NCBI RefSeq assembly: GCF_003605635.1
Contig: NZ_QMDW01000008.1
Span: 62,001-126,000 of the forward strand
From: Halonotius pteroides
GTDB taxonomy: Archaea; Halobacteriota; Halobacteria; Halobacteriales; Haloferacaceae
Reading direction: 5' to 3'
DNA length: 64,000 bases
Shown here: positions 34,137 to 43,522 of the stretch, piece after piece
How the letters are laid out: each line of letters begins with the position of its first letter
How positions within the stretch are numbered: the stretch's first letter is position 1
Program-made: the position numbers and the translations under genes
The notes under the pieces: generated by a model
Seen by the model: only the letters and a program-made list of their open reading frames with translations
Told to the model about the DNA's origin: nothing
Databases searched by the model: none

Positions 34137-35177
34137 TCAGCGACGCGACTGACGATACCAGCCGACGGCCGACTCCGCGAAAACAAGCCCACCCAGTGTC
34201 GTCGGCAGCCAGTAGGCAAATCCTCGAAACAAGACGACCCCAGTGACGGCCGTCGCCGGCGACACCGTCGTCAACGGCGTTCCGACGAGAACGGCGACCA
34301 GCGCGCTCTCGATGCCGCCGGCTCCACCCGGCAACGGGAGGGCCAACGCGACCGACGCCAGCGGCAGCGCGACGAAGGCGGCCACCGCGGAGATCGGCGT
34401 GCCGATGGCCGCGAAAGCGGCCCACAATGCCAGCAGTTGACACAGCCAGCCGGCCACTGAGTAGCCGAGAACAGCCAGGAGGGATCGGCGGTCAGCCGCG
34501 ATGTGTTCGAGATCATCGACAAAGCCCGCGACGCGGTCGGCGACAGTCGCCCGATCCGGGGCCGAGAGCCGCGGGACGATCGCCGCAAGCCAGCAAAGAA
34601 GCTGGGTCAGCCCATCGATACATCGGGTTGTGATGCCGCGGCGGCGACGCCAAAGCCTAACCGCACCACCGCACCCCACGACAACCGCGGCGACGACAGC
34701 GGCGGCTGCAACGGTGAGCTGGCCCGCAAGCGAGCCGGCGACCGCGAGCCATGTCAGCCCACCGAGCGCAAAGCCCACCGACGAAACGATATTGACCGCG
34801 TCGACAGCAGCCATTGCCGCCAGCCCGCGCTCGTAGGGAACGCTGGTGCGCTCGGCGACCAACAACGTCGTCAACGGCTCGCCGCCAGCGTTGCCGAAGG
34901 GGGTAACGTTGTTTGCAAACCCCGCGCCGGCCGACAACAACAGGCCGGTCCACGGCGAGATGACCGCGTCATAGCTCCGGAGCGCGGCGCGCATGCCTAA
35001 CCCCCAACAGGCGACCCAGCCACCGATCAGGGCGGCGACGGTGGCGACACCGCTACGGTCAGCCTGCTTGAGCGACTGCACGACATTGTCGATGCCGACA
35101 ACCCACGCGAGGACGGTGATGACGGCGGCTGCCAGCAGAAAGCCCGCCAGCGTCGTCCGCAACCGGTCGCGTGCCAT
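34137..35177 (-). CDS. Flippase-like membrane protein (UPF0104 / lysylphosphatidylglycerol synthase TM region)
   Basis: 346 residues with about eight hydrophobic segments, including the family blocks FANNVTPFGNAGGEPLTTLLV and PLPGGAGGIESALVAVLVG. These are the conserved GGxP and P(G)xxGxxE motifs of the UPF0104/AglD-like group. Members include glycolipid or dolichol-related membrane proteins. No catalytic domain is attached. The 260 bp between its stop and the kinase start at 33843-33873 are AT-rich and contain nothing identifiable. Confidence 0.85.
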   Translation of the reverse strand: MARDRLRTTLAGFLLAAAVITVLAWVVGIDNVVQSLKQADRSGVATVAALIGGWVACWGLGMRAALRSYDAVISPWTGLLLSAGAGFANNVTPFGNAGGEPLTTLLVAERTSVPYERGLAAMAAVDAVNIVSSVGFALGGLTWLAVAGSLAGQLTVAAAAVVAAVVVGCGGAVRLWRRRRGITTRCIDGLTQLLCWLAAIVPRLSAPDRATVADRVAGFVDDLEHIAADRRSLLAVLGYSVAGWLCQLLALWAAFAAIGTPISAVAAFVALPLASVALALPLPGGAGGIESALVAVLVGTPLTTVSPATAVTGVVLFRGFAYWLPTTLGGLVFAESAVGWYRQSRR

Positions 35178-35285
35178 ACCGAGGCGTCGGGCAGGGCGAC
35201 AATCAACGCACCGATCGGACGCGTGGCCGGGAGCGGCTCAAGAGCATACGCTTTTGTCGCCGAGGCGAAAACGATAGATAACCTG

Positions 35286-36164
35286 ATGGACGAACGTGCG
35301 GCGCTCCGACAGCTCGCGGCGACCCTCCCGTATGCCGGCGATGACGCCGCCGTCGTTGACGACACGGCGATCACGACCGACATGCTCCATGAGACAACGG
35401 ATTTTCCCGCGGGAACGACACGCTACACCGCTGGCTGGCGGTCGGTCGCCGCCTCGCTGTCGGATCTCGCGGCTGTCGGCGCAAGCCCGACCGCGGCGGT
35501 CGCCGCCTACGCTGACACCGCCTTCGACGGTGAGACACTCAGCGAGTTCATCGACGGCGCGCAAGCAGTCTGTGCGGCTGTCGATGCCGAATACGTCGGT
35601 GGCGATCTCGATACCCACAGCGAGTTCACCATAGCGACAACGGCGATCGGTGCCGTCGACGAGTCGGTCGACCGCGCGGGGGCAACCCCCGGCAACCGGG
35701 TCGTCGTCACCGGTAGATTCGGGCGGAGCGCGGCCGCCCTCCGGTATTTCGAGCAGGAAGCGTTCGACACCGCCAACGATCTCTTTCAGTTCACCCCGCG
35801 GGTCGACACCGGCCGCACGCTTGCCGGCGTAGCGACGGCGATGATGGACTCCAGTGATGGCTTAGCGCGGTCGCTGCACCAGCTCGCCGAGGCCAGCGAC
35901 TGTGGGTTCGCGATCAATCGCGCGGCCGTCCCCGTCGCCGACGCCCTCAGCGAGGTTGCCGACGACCGCGAGGATCGCTGGGAGGCAGCCGTCCACTTCG
36001 GCGAGGACTTCGAGTTGGTGGCGACAGTGCCGGCCGACGCTGTTGCCGATGTGCGGGCGGCCTCGCCGACACCGCTGACTGAGATCGGTCGCGTTGTCGC
36101 CGACGACGAGGGTGTCGGTGTCGACGGCGAGCCGTTAGCCGATCGTGGTTACACACACGCGTAG
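35286..36164 (+). CDS. thiL: Thiamine-monophosphate kinase
   Basis: 292 residues from the ATG at 35286. GDDAAVVDD near the N-terminus, the Mg-binding DMLHETTDFP and AVGASP motif, the GDLDTHSE block and MDSSDGLARSLHQLAEAS are ThiL hallmarks. It phosphorylates TMP to TPP with ATP. It is divergent from the flippase-like gene. Confidence 0.95.
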   Translation: MDERAALRQLAATLPYAGDDAAVVDDTAITTDMLHETTDFPAGTTRYTAGWRSVAASLSDLAAVGASPTAAVAAYADTAFDGETLSEFIDGAQAVCAAVDAEYVGGDLDTHSEFTIATTAIGAVDESVDRAGATPGNRVVVTGRFGRSAAALRYFEQEAFDTANDLFQFTPRVDTGRTLAGVATAMMDSSDGLARSLHQLAEASDCGFAINRAAVPVADALSEVADDREDRWEAAVHFGEDFELVATVPADAVADVRAASPTPLTEIGRVVADDEGVGVDGEPLADRGYTHA

Positions 36165-36233
36165 GGCAGCGGCATCACGTACCGAACGGATCTGTTCTGC
36201 GAACACCAAGCTGATCGTTCCAGTCTTGGATCG

Positions 36234-37376
36234 TCAGCCGACCTGAATCGGCACGAGCATGAAACACAGCGAGCCGAGGGCAAAGGTCAGCAGGCCGACC
36301 ACCAGACGTGGCAGCCCGATGGCCGTCTCATCGCCCGGATCGGCGGGCCCCTTGTAGGCGATAACCAACGAGAACAGCCCCCAAAACGCCCAGAGTCCGA
36401 CCGAGTCGTTGAGTCCAAGATCACGGACGTAGTACAGGTAGCCGGCGATTGTCACAAGAACAGCCGGCACCAGCGCGGCGATCGTCTCCTGTCGCTGTCC
36501 AACCATCGCGCGTACCATATGACCGCCATCAAGTTGGCCAACCGGGAGCAGATTCAGGAAGGTGAAAAACATCCCAACCCAGCCACCGATGATGACCGGG
36601 TGGGGATTGAGGCCCGGATCGCTGTAGACCACCGGCTCACCGATCGCCCACGCGATGAGATCCATCAACGGCGGGTTGTTGAACACGATCGACTCGGCAG
36701 ACTGGGACTGTTCGACGACGCGAGCCGGTAGTTCAACCGGGCCCAACGAGAGCCCGATAGCGGTGACAGCGATGGTGGCGACAAGGCCGGCGATCGGGCC
36801 GGCAACGCCGATATCGAAGAGCGCTTTCCGATCCGGCATCCGGCTTTTCATCTTGATGATCGCCCCCAGCGTGCCGAAGGGGAATACGAAGGGAAGGACA
36901 TACGGCAGCGAGACGGTCACATCGTGGTACCGGCCCATCGCGTAGTGGCCCAACTCGTGGGTCATGAGCACGCCGAGAACGGCGGCACTAAAGGGCCACG
37001 CCTGCAGCACCGCCAGCGGGTTGGCAACGATCTCCGAAAACGGGACAAAATACCAGCCGACGGCCCCGACAATCAGCGTCGAAATGATCGTCGCGGCAAA
37101 CAGCGCGATGTTTGTCCACGGCACGCCCTCGTTGCCGACGCTGCCGGACTCGATGGCGACGAGAGCGGTGCCATCGGCTCCACTGGGGGTCGCAAGCTTG
37201 AGCTCGTAGCCGGCTTCCTGAAACGCCGGCCACAGCTCCTTGTGAAGTCGTTGTTCGGGGATCAACGGCTCACCGTAGTAGATAATCCGGTCGCCGTCGA
37301 TCCGCACATCACTGAGCTGGTACCACGTTTCAAGCCCCTCCGGGCGGGGGATCGACTCCGGCTCAGCCATCGTCAC
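36234..37376 (-). CDS. Site-2-type membrane metalloprotease (M50 family)
   Basis: 380 residues. The zinc motif HELGH is at 140-144 in a membrane helix (GVLMTHELGHYAMGRYHDV), and the third ligand is in NLLPVGQLDGGHMVRA near residue 285. At least six helices. An N-terminal cytoplasmic domain of about 85 residues precedes the first helix. Such enzymes cut membrane-bound regulators, but no substrate gene is adjacent. An ATG at 37370 is an equal start candidate. Confidence 0.92.
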   Translation of the reverse strand: MTMAEPESIPRPEGLETWYQLSDVRIDGDRIIYYGEPLIPEQRLHKELWPAFQEAGYELKLATPSGADGTALVAIESGSVGNEGVPWTNIALFAATIISTLIVGAVGWYFVPFSEIVANPLAVLQAWPFSAAVLGVLMTHELGHYAMGRYHDVTVSLPYVLPFVFPFGTLGAIIKMKSRMPDRKALFDIGVAGPIAGLVATIAVTAIGLSLGPVELPARVVEQSQSAESIVFNNPPLMDLIAWAIGEPVVYSDPGLNPHPVIIGGWVGMFFTFLNLLPVGQLDGGHMVRAMVGQRQETIAALVPAVLVTIAGYLYYVRDLGLNDSVGLWAFWGLFSLVIAYKGPADPGDETAIGLPRLVVGLLTFALGSLCFMLVPIQVG

Positions 37377-37451
37377 CCATTACGAACGAGTACGTGGCAG
37401 AGAGGCATAAACGCTTGTCGTCGTCGCCATGCCTGCCGACGGCGACGCCGT

Positions 37452-38270
37452 CTACTCCCCCCGCTCGTGGAGCCAAAACTCGTCGGCTTCGGTTGTTTCC
37501 TTCTTGAAGATCGGCACCTCGGCTTTCAGGCGGTTGATCCCATCTTCCACAGTGCGAAACGCTTCCTCGCGGTGGCCTGCCAACACAACGACAAAGACGA
37601 TGTCCTCGCCCGGGCCCATGGCGCCAACGCGGTGGTGCATCACCACCTCGAAAACGCCCTCGCGGTCGGTGAGGTCGTCGCTGATGGCGGCCATCCGTTC
37701 GTCGGCGACACCCTCGTATTTCTCGAAGGCGAGCTGTTCGGTGCGGTCGTCCTCGGGGCTATCTTTGACGCGAACCCGACCCGTAAAGGTCGCAATCGCG
37801 CCGGATCGCTCGGCCAGCGGCGAGGCCTCAACCCGGTCGATGAGCGTCTCCAGGGTGACGTGTGGCTCGACATCATCGATCTGGGCAGCGAGGTCTGGGA
37901 TGTCAGCGGCGTCGGCGGTCGGTGCCTCGGCGACGACGTTCGCTGGCTCGGGGGTACTGTCGCCAACGACGACCGTTGGCAGTCGATGATGGCTTGTGCC
38001 GGCAACGACGGCGTACGCGTAGTCGGACGCAAGCGAATCTAGGAGGTCGACAAGCGAGCGGTCGTCGCCGCGGCCGACCCACCGACCGTCGCTTGTGAGA
38101 CTGAATCGGCCGTCGGCGGTAGTGGACGCACCCTCAGCGACAGCAACATCGTCAACAGCATCGCCGTAGTCGACGGTGGCGACCCGGCCCTCGTGCGTCT
38201 CGGCGATGCGGGTAGCGAGCGCGCCAGCGACCGCTGAGGCGTCGCCGCCGACCACACAGAGCGTTTGCAT
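37452..38270 (-). CDS. moaE: Molybdopterin synthase catalytic subunit MoaE fused to MobB-like N-terminal domain
   Basis: 272 residues. The N-terminal 120 residues (QTLCVVGGDASAVAGALATRI) resemble a degraded MobB-type nucleotide-binding domain without an intact P-loop. The C-terminal 140 are MoaE: TFTGRVRVKDSP, FEKYEGVADERM, HHRVGAMGPGEDIVFV and the catalytic KAEVPIFKKE. MoaE with MoaD converts cPMP to molybdopterin. A mobA gene lies at 57114. Confidence 0.9.
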   Translation of the reverse strand: MQTLCVVGGDASAVAGALATRIAETHEGRVATVDYGDAVDDVAVAEGASTTADGRFSLTSDGRWVGRGDDRSLVDLLDSLASDYAYAVVAGTSHHRLPTVVVGDSTPEPANVVAEAPTADAADIPDLAAQIDDVEPHVTLETLIDRVEASPLAERSGAIATFTGRVRVKDSPEDDRTEQLAFEKYEGVADERMAAISDDLTDREGVFEVVMHHRVGAMGPGEDIVFVVVLAGHREEAFRTVEDGINRLKAEVPIFKKETTEADEFWLHERGE

Positions 38271-38399
38271 GGGCCATCTACCGCCCCCGATGTGCTTGAG
38301 TGTTAGTGTCCTGAGTGACCCGCCGCCACAACGGCCACTGTTTCACACCGAGAAACACCCCGCCCCGGTTTTTGAGCCGAGGGAGCCTCAACAACACCA

Positions 38400-38954
38400 A
38401 TGGATTCGAACCGATCGCCGCGCAGTGACAGCCCACCTACCGACCAAGCGACCGAGAGTCCCACGGCAACACACACAACCCGTCGCCGGCTGTTGGCGGC
38501 CGGCGGGGCGACAGCTCTCGCGGGGGTGGCCGGCTGTATGGACATCATGAACAGCATCGCTGGGGCGATTCTCAAGGATGTCAATGTGCTCAACGGCACC
38601 AATCAGGAACAGAGCGGCAGCGTCACCGTCGTCGATCCGAACGGCGAGACACAGCTCTCGGAGTCATTCACGGTCGCGCCAAGCGATAGCGACAACGAGG
38701 AAAGCACGGACGAAGAGCGGTCGACACCGGCCTACGACGACGTGTTTACCGACGCCGGAGAGTACACTGTCACGGTTGCCCTCGACAGCGCGATCAACGG
38801 GACGAGCAACCGAGAGGCGAGTGTCACCGTCGACAACACCGACGACCAACACATCATCGTCGGCCTCGGTGCCGACGGCGCGCCGACCCCGATCGAGATC
38901 CTTGTTATCGATGCGTTCAGCGACCTCGCCGATCGGTTTGGCGACGACGCATAG
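38400..38954 (+). CDS. Tat-exported lipoprotein, unknown function
   Basis: 184 residues. TTRRRLLAAGG is a twin-arginine signal, followed by a lipobox VAGC (Cys near 46). The mature part is acidic and beta-rich (SGSVTVVDPNGETQLSE; AGEYTVTVALDSAINGTSN), suggesting an immunoglobulin-like surface domain. It is isolated between convergent or divergent neighbours. Confidence 0.78.
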   Translation: MDSNRSPRSDSPPTDQATESPTATHTTRRRLLAAGGATALAGVAGCMDIMNSIAGAILKDVNVLNGTNQEQSGSVTVVDPNGETQLSESFTVAPSDSDNEESTDEERSTPAYDDVFTDAGEYTVTVALDSAINGTSNREASVTVDNTDDQHIIVGLGADGAPTPIEILVIDAFSDLADRFGDDA

Positions 38955-39026
38955 CGGCTGACAATCGCGGTGAACCGGTCACGGCTCCCCGTGTGAGAAC
39001 GCTTAAGGCCGACTCGGGGGTATCGG

Positions 39027-39752
39027 ATGGCAATGAAGGTCATCCTTTCACTTGGCGGGAGCGTTCTCGCGCCGGATCTCGACGCCGAGCAGGTGGCGGC
39101 CCACGCCGCGGCGATCGAATCGCTTGTCGACGCCGGGTTTGCGGTCGGGGTTGTCGTCGGCGGCGGCGAGGTCGCCCGCGATTATATCACGACCGCCCGC
39201 GAGCTCGGCGGCAACGAGGTCGAACTCGACGAACTCGGGATCGCCGCGACCCGACTGAACGCTCGGCTGTTGATCGCCGCCCTCGATACCTGCACAAACC
39301 CAACGCCGGCTACCGATTACGCCGAGGCCGGCGAGGCACTCAACCGCGGGGACGTGGCGATCATGGGCGGGGTGATGGCCGGCCAGACAACTGACGCCGT
39401 CGCCGCCGCCCTCGCCGAGTATGTCGATGCTGACCTGCTGGCCTACGCGACCAGCACCGACGGCGTCTACGACGCCGACCCCAACGAGGATCCAGAGGCG
39501 ATCCGTTATACGACGATGTCGCCGGCGGAACTCGTGGAGTTGGTCGTCCCGATGAGCCGGGATGCGGGCTCCTCGGCACCGGTCGATCTGCTGGCCGCGA
39601 AACTCATCGAGCGGGCAGGGATGCGGGCGATCGTTTTCGACGGTACCGAGCCGGGCGATGTCACCGACGCGGTACTCAACGGAAGCCACACCGGCACCGA
39701 TATCATCCCCGAAGGCGGCGAGGAACCAGCGGAGTGGATCACGACAGAATGA
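39027..39752 (+). CDS. pyrH: UMP kinase, archaeal type
   Basis: 241 residues (ATG 39027 or 39033). ILSLGGSVLAPDLDAE is the amino-acid-kinase N-terminal loop, with VVGGGEVARDY and ATSTDGVYDADPNEDP as further family blocks. It phosphorylates UMP to UDP. The stop overlaps the lysS ATG (ATGA), an operon common in haloarchaea. Confidence 0.94.
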   Translation: MAMKVILSLGGSVLAPDLDAEQVAAHAAAIESLVDAGFAVGVVVGGGEVARDYITTARELGGNEVELDELGIAATRLNARLLIAALDTCTNPTPATDYAEAGEALNRGDVAIMGGVMAGQTTDAVAAALAEYVDADLLAYATSTDGVYDADPNEDPEAIRYTTMSPAELVELVVPMSRDAGSSAPVDLLAAKLIERAGMRAIVFDGTEPGDVTDAVLNGSHTGTDIIPEGGEEPAEWITTE

Positions 39753-41401
39753 GCACCGACGACACTGATTCCGACACCGGGGTCGACGAACCAGACGGTG
39801 CCCACCACGACTTTTGGGCCGAAGGTGTCGCCGACGAGATTGAGCAGCGGGAGCCCGACAATCCGATCGTGATCAAGGGTGGCGTCTCGCCGTCGGGAGT
39901 TGCTCACCTCGGCAACGTCAACGAGATTATGCGGGGCTATTTCGTCGCCGAAGCCCTCCGCGATCGCGGCCATGCGGTGCGACAGGTGTTCACCAGCGAC
40001 GACCGTGATCCGCTGCGTAAACTGCCTCGCAAGTTGGCCGACTCGGACGGCAACATCGTCGGTCTCGGCGAGGTCGACGCCGGCGCGCTCGGCCGTAACC
40101 TCGGCAAGCCCTACACCGACATTCCCGATCCCTTCGGCGAGCGCGACTCCTACGCCGCTCACTTCGCCGCGCTGCTTGAGGCCGACGCCGATCGGCTTGG
40201 GGTCGATATCGAGATGTACTCGAACACCGAGCTCTACGGCAAGGGAGCCTTCGATCCGGTTGTCGAGCGCGTGCTTGATCGCGTCGACACCGCCCGCGAG
40301 GTGCTCAGCGAGTACCAAGCAAAGGCCGACGACGAGTACGTCCCGTTTAATCCGATCTGTGAGGCGTGTGGCAAACTGACCGAGACGGTGACCGACATCG
40401 ACCTTGCTGCCGAGACCGTCGACTACGTCTGCACGGATATGGCTGTCGGCGACGAGACAATCGAGGGCTGTGGTCACGAGGGCACCGCCACCTTCCGTGA
40501 GGGCAAGCTTCCCTGGCGGTTCGAGTGGCCCGGCCAGTGGCAGGTGCTGGATGTCGACTTCGAGCCGTTCGGCAAGGATCACGCCGAGGGCTCGTGGCCC
40601 TCCGGTGTCGACATCGCCAAGAACGTGCTGGATATCGAGCCGCCGGAACCGATGGTCTATGAGTGGTTCACGCTCAACGGCGAGGCCCTCTCGTCGTCGG
40701 CCGGCAACATCGTCACCGTCCCCGAACTGCTTGAGCTACTGGAACCCGAGGTCATCCGCTACTTCTTCGCGCTGCATCCGAAGACGGCCCGCGATCTTGA
40801 TCTCTCACAGCTTGACCAACTCGTCGACGACTTCGATCGCTTCGAGGAAGCCTACTATCAGGGCGTCAACGACAGATCGGTGACAGCCTTTGCCGAGGCG
40901 GCCTACCCCTACGTCGTCGACGCGGTTGCCGACGAGCGGCCGGTTCGACTCCCCTACACCTTCGCCGCGGTGCTCGGCATGGTCGAGGATCAGGCACTCC
41001 GGGAGAAGCTCGCCCGCGATGAGGGCCACATCCCCGACGATGCCGACGCGGCGACCGTTGAGGCCGCCCTCGCTCGCGTCGAGCAGGCCCGCACCTGGGC
41101 CGAGCGGATGGACAACGCCTACAACTACCGGCTACAGGCCGACCTCCCCGATTCCGAGTTCGACGACCCAACGAGTGACGCCCTCGATTCGCTGGCCGAT
41201 GTCGTCGCCGCAGGCCACGACGGCGAGACGATCCAGTCCGAAATCTACGACACCGCCCGCGAGCACGGTATCGAGCCCGGTGCCCTCTTCGAGGCCGGCT
41301 ACCGGCTGTTCTTCGATGAGACACAGGGGCCGCGGCTCGGTGAGTTCCTCGGCGACCTCGAACAGGAGTTCGTCGTCGGGCGGCTCCGCCGCGAACGCTG
41401 A
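39749..41401 (+). CDS. lysS: Lysyl-tRNA synthetase, class I
   Basis: 550 residues from the ATG at 39749. The class I signature is SGVAHLGNVNEI (HIGH-like), and the KMSKS equivalent is SSSAGN. A CxxC...C zinc-binding insertion is present (ICEACGKL...GCGHEG). This is the archaeal class I LysRS, unrelated to the bacterial class II enzyme. It is translationally coupled to pyrH. Confidence 0.96.
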   Translation: MSTDDTDSDTGVDEPDGAHHDFWAEGVADEIEQREPDNPIVIKGGVSPSGVAHLGNVNEIMRGYFVAEALRDRGHAVRQVFTSDDRDPLRKLPRKLADSDGNIVGLGEVDAGALGRNLGKPYTDIPDPFGERDSYAAHFAALLEADADRLGVDIEMYSNTELYGKGAFDPVVERVLDRVDTAREVLSEYQAKADDEYVPFNPICEACGKLTETVTDIDLAAETVDYVCTDMAVGDETIEGCGHEGTATFREGKLPWRFEWPGQWQVLDVDFEPFGKDHAEGSWPSGVDIAKNVLDIEPPEPMVYEWFTLNGEALSSSAGNIVTVPELLELLEPEVIRYFFALHPKTARDLDLSQLDQLVDDFDRFEEAYYQGVNDRSVTAFAEAAYPYVVDAVADERPVRLPYTFAAVLGMVEDQALREKLARDEGHIPDDADAATVEAALARVEQARTWAERMDNAYNYRLQADLPDSEFDDPTSDALDSLADVVAAGHDGETIQSEIYDTAREHGIEPGALFEAGYRLFFDETQGPRLGEFLGDLEQEFVVGRLRRER

Positions 41402-41465
41402 GCGTGGTCGCCGGTGACGGCAGCTGATCGCCCGGCTTTACTATCTCGCCGACCAACAGCAGCCG

Positions 41466-41786
41466 ATGAGTAAGGATCGGCCACTGACGGAATTTACTGA
41501 CGCCGAGAGAGGTTCTGGCGACAGCGAGAGTGACAGCGGCGACAGTGTGATACCCACTGGTGACGACGAACCGACGACTGGCACCGAATCGATGGGTGAT
41601 GACGAACCGACGACTGACGACGAACCGACGGCTGATGATGAACCGACAGCTACAGAGGCTGATCCGGCAACTGTCACGTACCGTTGGCAGCCTGACGGCG
41701 CGGCGTGTGCTCGCTGTGGCACGACAACCGAACGACAGTGGCGCGATGATGACGGGTTCGTGTGTGCTGACTGCAAAGCGTGGTAA
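41466..41786 (+). CDS. Small acidic-repeat protein with C-terminal zinc ribbon
   Basis: 106 residues. The first half is Asp/Glu/Ser/Thr-rich with near-tandem DDEPTT(D/A) units (about residues 33-58). The C-terminal 40 residues carry CARC...CADC, a four-Cys zinc ribbon. The DNA at about 41565-41650 is a short tandem repeat and may vary in copy number. The function is unknown. It is convergent with mutL (12 nt apart). Confidence 0.8.
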   Translation: MSKDRPLTEFTDAERGSGDSESDSGDSVIPTGDDEPTTGTESMGDDEPTTDDEPTADDEPTATEADPATVTYRWQPDGAACARCGTTTERQWRDDDGFVCADCKAW

Positions 41787-41798
41787 CGTCGTCGCTTT

Positions 41799-43466
41799 TT
41801 ATTCGAAACGCGTCGATTCGCGGTCGAAGCCGGCGGCCAACGTCGATTCCTCGATAGAACAGACGGTCGGCCGCCCGTGTGGACATCCAAAGGGGTGCTC
41901 GCACTCGCCAAGCCGTGCCAATAGCGACATTGCATCCTCCGTTGACAGTTCCGCGCCGGCTTTCAGCGACGGCTGACAGGCCAGCGTCGCCAGCAACGTC
42001 TCGCGTGGATCGGCCGGCGACTCACCGGCAGCCAACTCGTCGAGGGTCGTTCGCAACGCCGCGGCGTCGGCGACGCGACCGAACGGGGCCGGCACCGCCG
42101 ACACCCGCAGCGTCCCGCCGCCGAACGGTTCGACATCGAAGCCGAGGGTCGCAAGCAGGTCGGCGTACTCCTCAGCGAGCGATGCGGCTGCTGGCGACAC
42201 CGACACGGATTCCGCCGGCTCAAGTGTCGCCGTCGGAATCGCGTCGTCGCCGACGGCGGCCTGCAGTCGCTCATAGTTGACCCGCTCGTGGGCGGCGTGC
42301 TGGTCGATCACGAGCAGCGCGTCGTCGTCCTCACAGAGCAGATAGAGGTCTCGAAAGCTGCCGATAACTTGCAGATCGGCGAAGGGATCGCTACGGTCGA
42401 CACCATCGAGTTCGGTCGTGAGATCGGTCGCGGCCGCCTCAACCCGGCGGGCGTCGGCCGTCGACAACGCCCCCGAAACAGCGGTTTCGACGGCGGCTTC
42501 GATGTCGTCTCGATACCGAAGTCCGACCCGTTGTTTCGCCGGGTGGACGTTCGGGTCGACGGCACCGGTCGGCGGCTCGATATCGACCGCGGCGATCGGG
42601 AACTGGTCGCCGGGCAACAGCGATCCGTAGCCGTCGATAACTGCTTGCCGGAGCCCGGAATCCGAGACGGGCCGGCCGGCGACGCTGACCCGGACATGGT
42701 CGCGGGTCGATCGCGTGACCGATGGATAGGTGAGAATCCCGCGGAGATCGAACGATCCGGTTCCGTCCTTGATATCGATATCTGTCGCGTGTTCGACGAC
42801 GGTCGCGTTGCGAGCGACATCCGCGTCGTAGACGCCGAGGAGTGCGTCGCGCAGGCCGCCGCCAGGGGTCGAGAACGTCTTCGCCCCGTCGTGGCGCAGC
42901 GAGAACCCGACATCGGGTTGGGCAAGCGCGTAGGCCGCGACGCGGTCGCTGATCCGGCTGAACTCGGCGGCCGGCCCCGAAAGCGACTCTCGGCGGGCTG
43001 GGCGGTCGGCGAAAAGGTCGGTGACGGTGACGGTGGTGCCTTGCCCGCGGGCGGCGTCGGCGACGGTTGGCTCGCCGTTCTCGACGCGGAGTTTGGTGCC
43101 GACGGCGTCGCCGTCGTTGGTACTGATCTCGACGGTGGCACAATCGCAGATCGCCGCCAACGCTTCGCCGCGAAAGCCAAGCGTCGAGACCGCCGTCAGC
43201 GACGCGCCGGCGTCGGCTGGAAGCTTGCTCGTCGTGTGCCGCTGGACGGCGAGTCCGGCGTCGCTACGAGAGAGGCCGTGGCCGTCATCCTTGAGGCGAA
43301 TCTGCTCAGTGCCGTCGCCGTCGACCGCAACATCGATTCGGTTCGCGCCGGCGTCCAGCGCGTTGTCGATGAGTTCGCTCACGACGCGGGCGGGCCGGCT
43401 GATGACCTCGCCGGCCGCGATTTCGGCGACCGTCGCGTCGTCGAGCCGGGTGAGTTGTGGCGGCAT
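41799..43466 (-). CDS. mutL: DNA mismatch repair protein MutL
   Basis: 555 residues from the ATG at 43466. GHKL ATPase motifs: ELIDNALDAGAN, DDGHGLS, TSKLPADAG and STLGFRGEAL. The C-terminal dimerisation domain contains LLVIDQHAAHERVNYERL. The tail CEHPFGCPHGRPT has the C-P-H-G-R-P endonuclease-associated motif. It acts with MutS, whose gene ends 56 nt upstream in the same direction. Confidence 0.96.
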   Translation of the reverse strand: MPPQLTRLDDATVAEIAAGEVISRPARVVSELIDNALDAGANRIDVAVDGDGTEQIRLKDDGHGLSRSDAGLAVQRHTTSKLPADAGASLTAVSTLGFRGEALAAICDCATVEISTNDGDAVGTKLRVENGEPTVADAARGQGTTVTVTDLFADRPARRESLSGPAAEFSRISDRVAAYALAQPDVGFSLRHDGAKTFSTPGGGLRDALLGVYDADVARNATVVEHATDIDIKDGTGSFDLRGILTYPSVTRSTRDHVRVSVAGRPVSDSGLRQAVIDGYGSLLPGDQFPIAAVDIEPPTGAVDPNVHPAKQRVGLRYRDDIEAAVETAVSGALSTADARRVEAAATDLTTELDGVDRSDPFADLQVIGSFRDLYLLCEDDDALLVIDQHAAHERVNYERLQAAVGDDAIPTATLEPAESVSVSPAAASLAEEYADLLATLGFDVEPFGGGTLRVSAVPAPFGRVADAAALRTTLDELAAGESPADPRETLLATLACQPSLKAGAELSTEDAMSLLARLGECEHPFGCPHGRPTVCSIEESTLAAGFDRESTRFE

Positions 43467-43522
43467 ACTGTTGTAGCGTGGGTGAACGCGCGACCGGTTT
43501 AGCCGCTTCGGGCGAATCCCGG

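Noticed and set aside
39506-40582. A 358-codon minus-strand frame over pyrH and lysS
   Set aside because: Antisense shadow; both plus-strand genes are intact and well supported.
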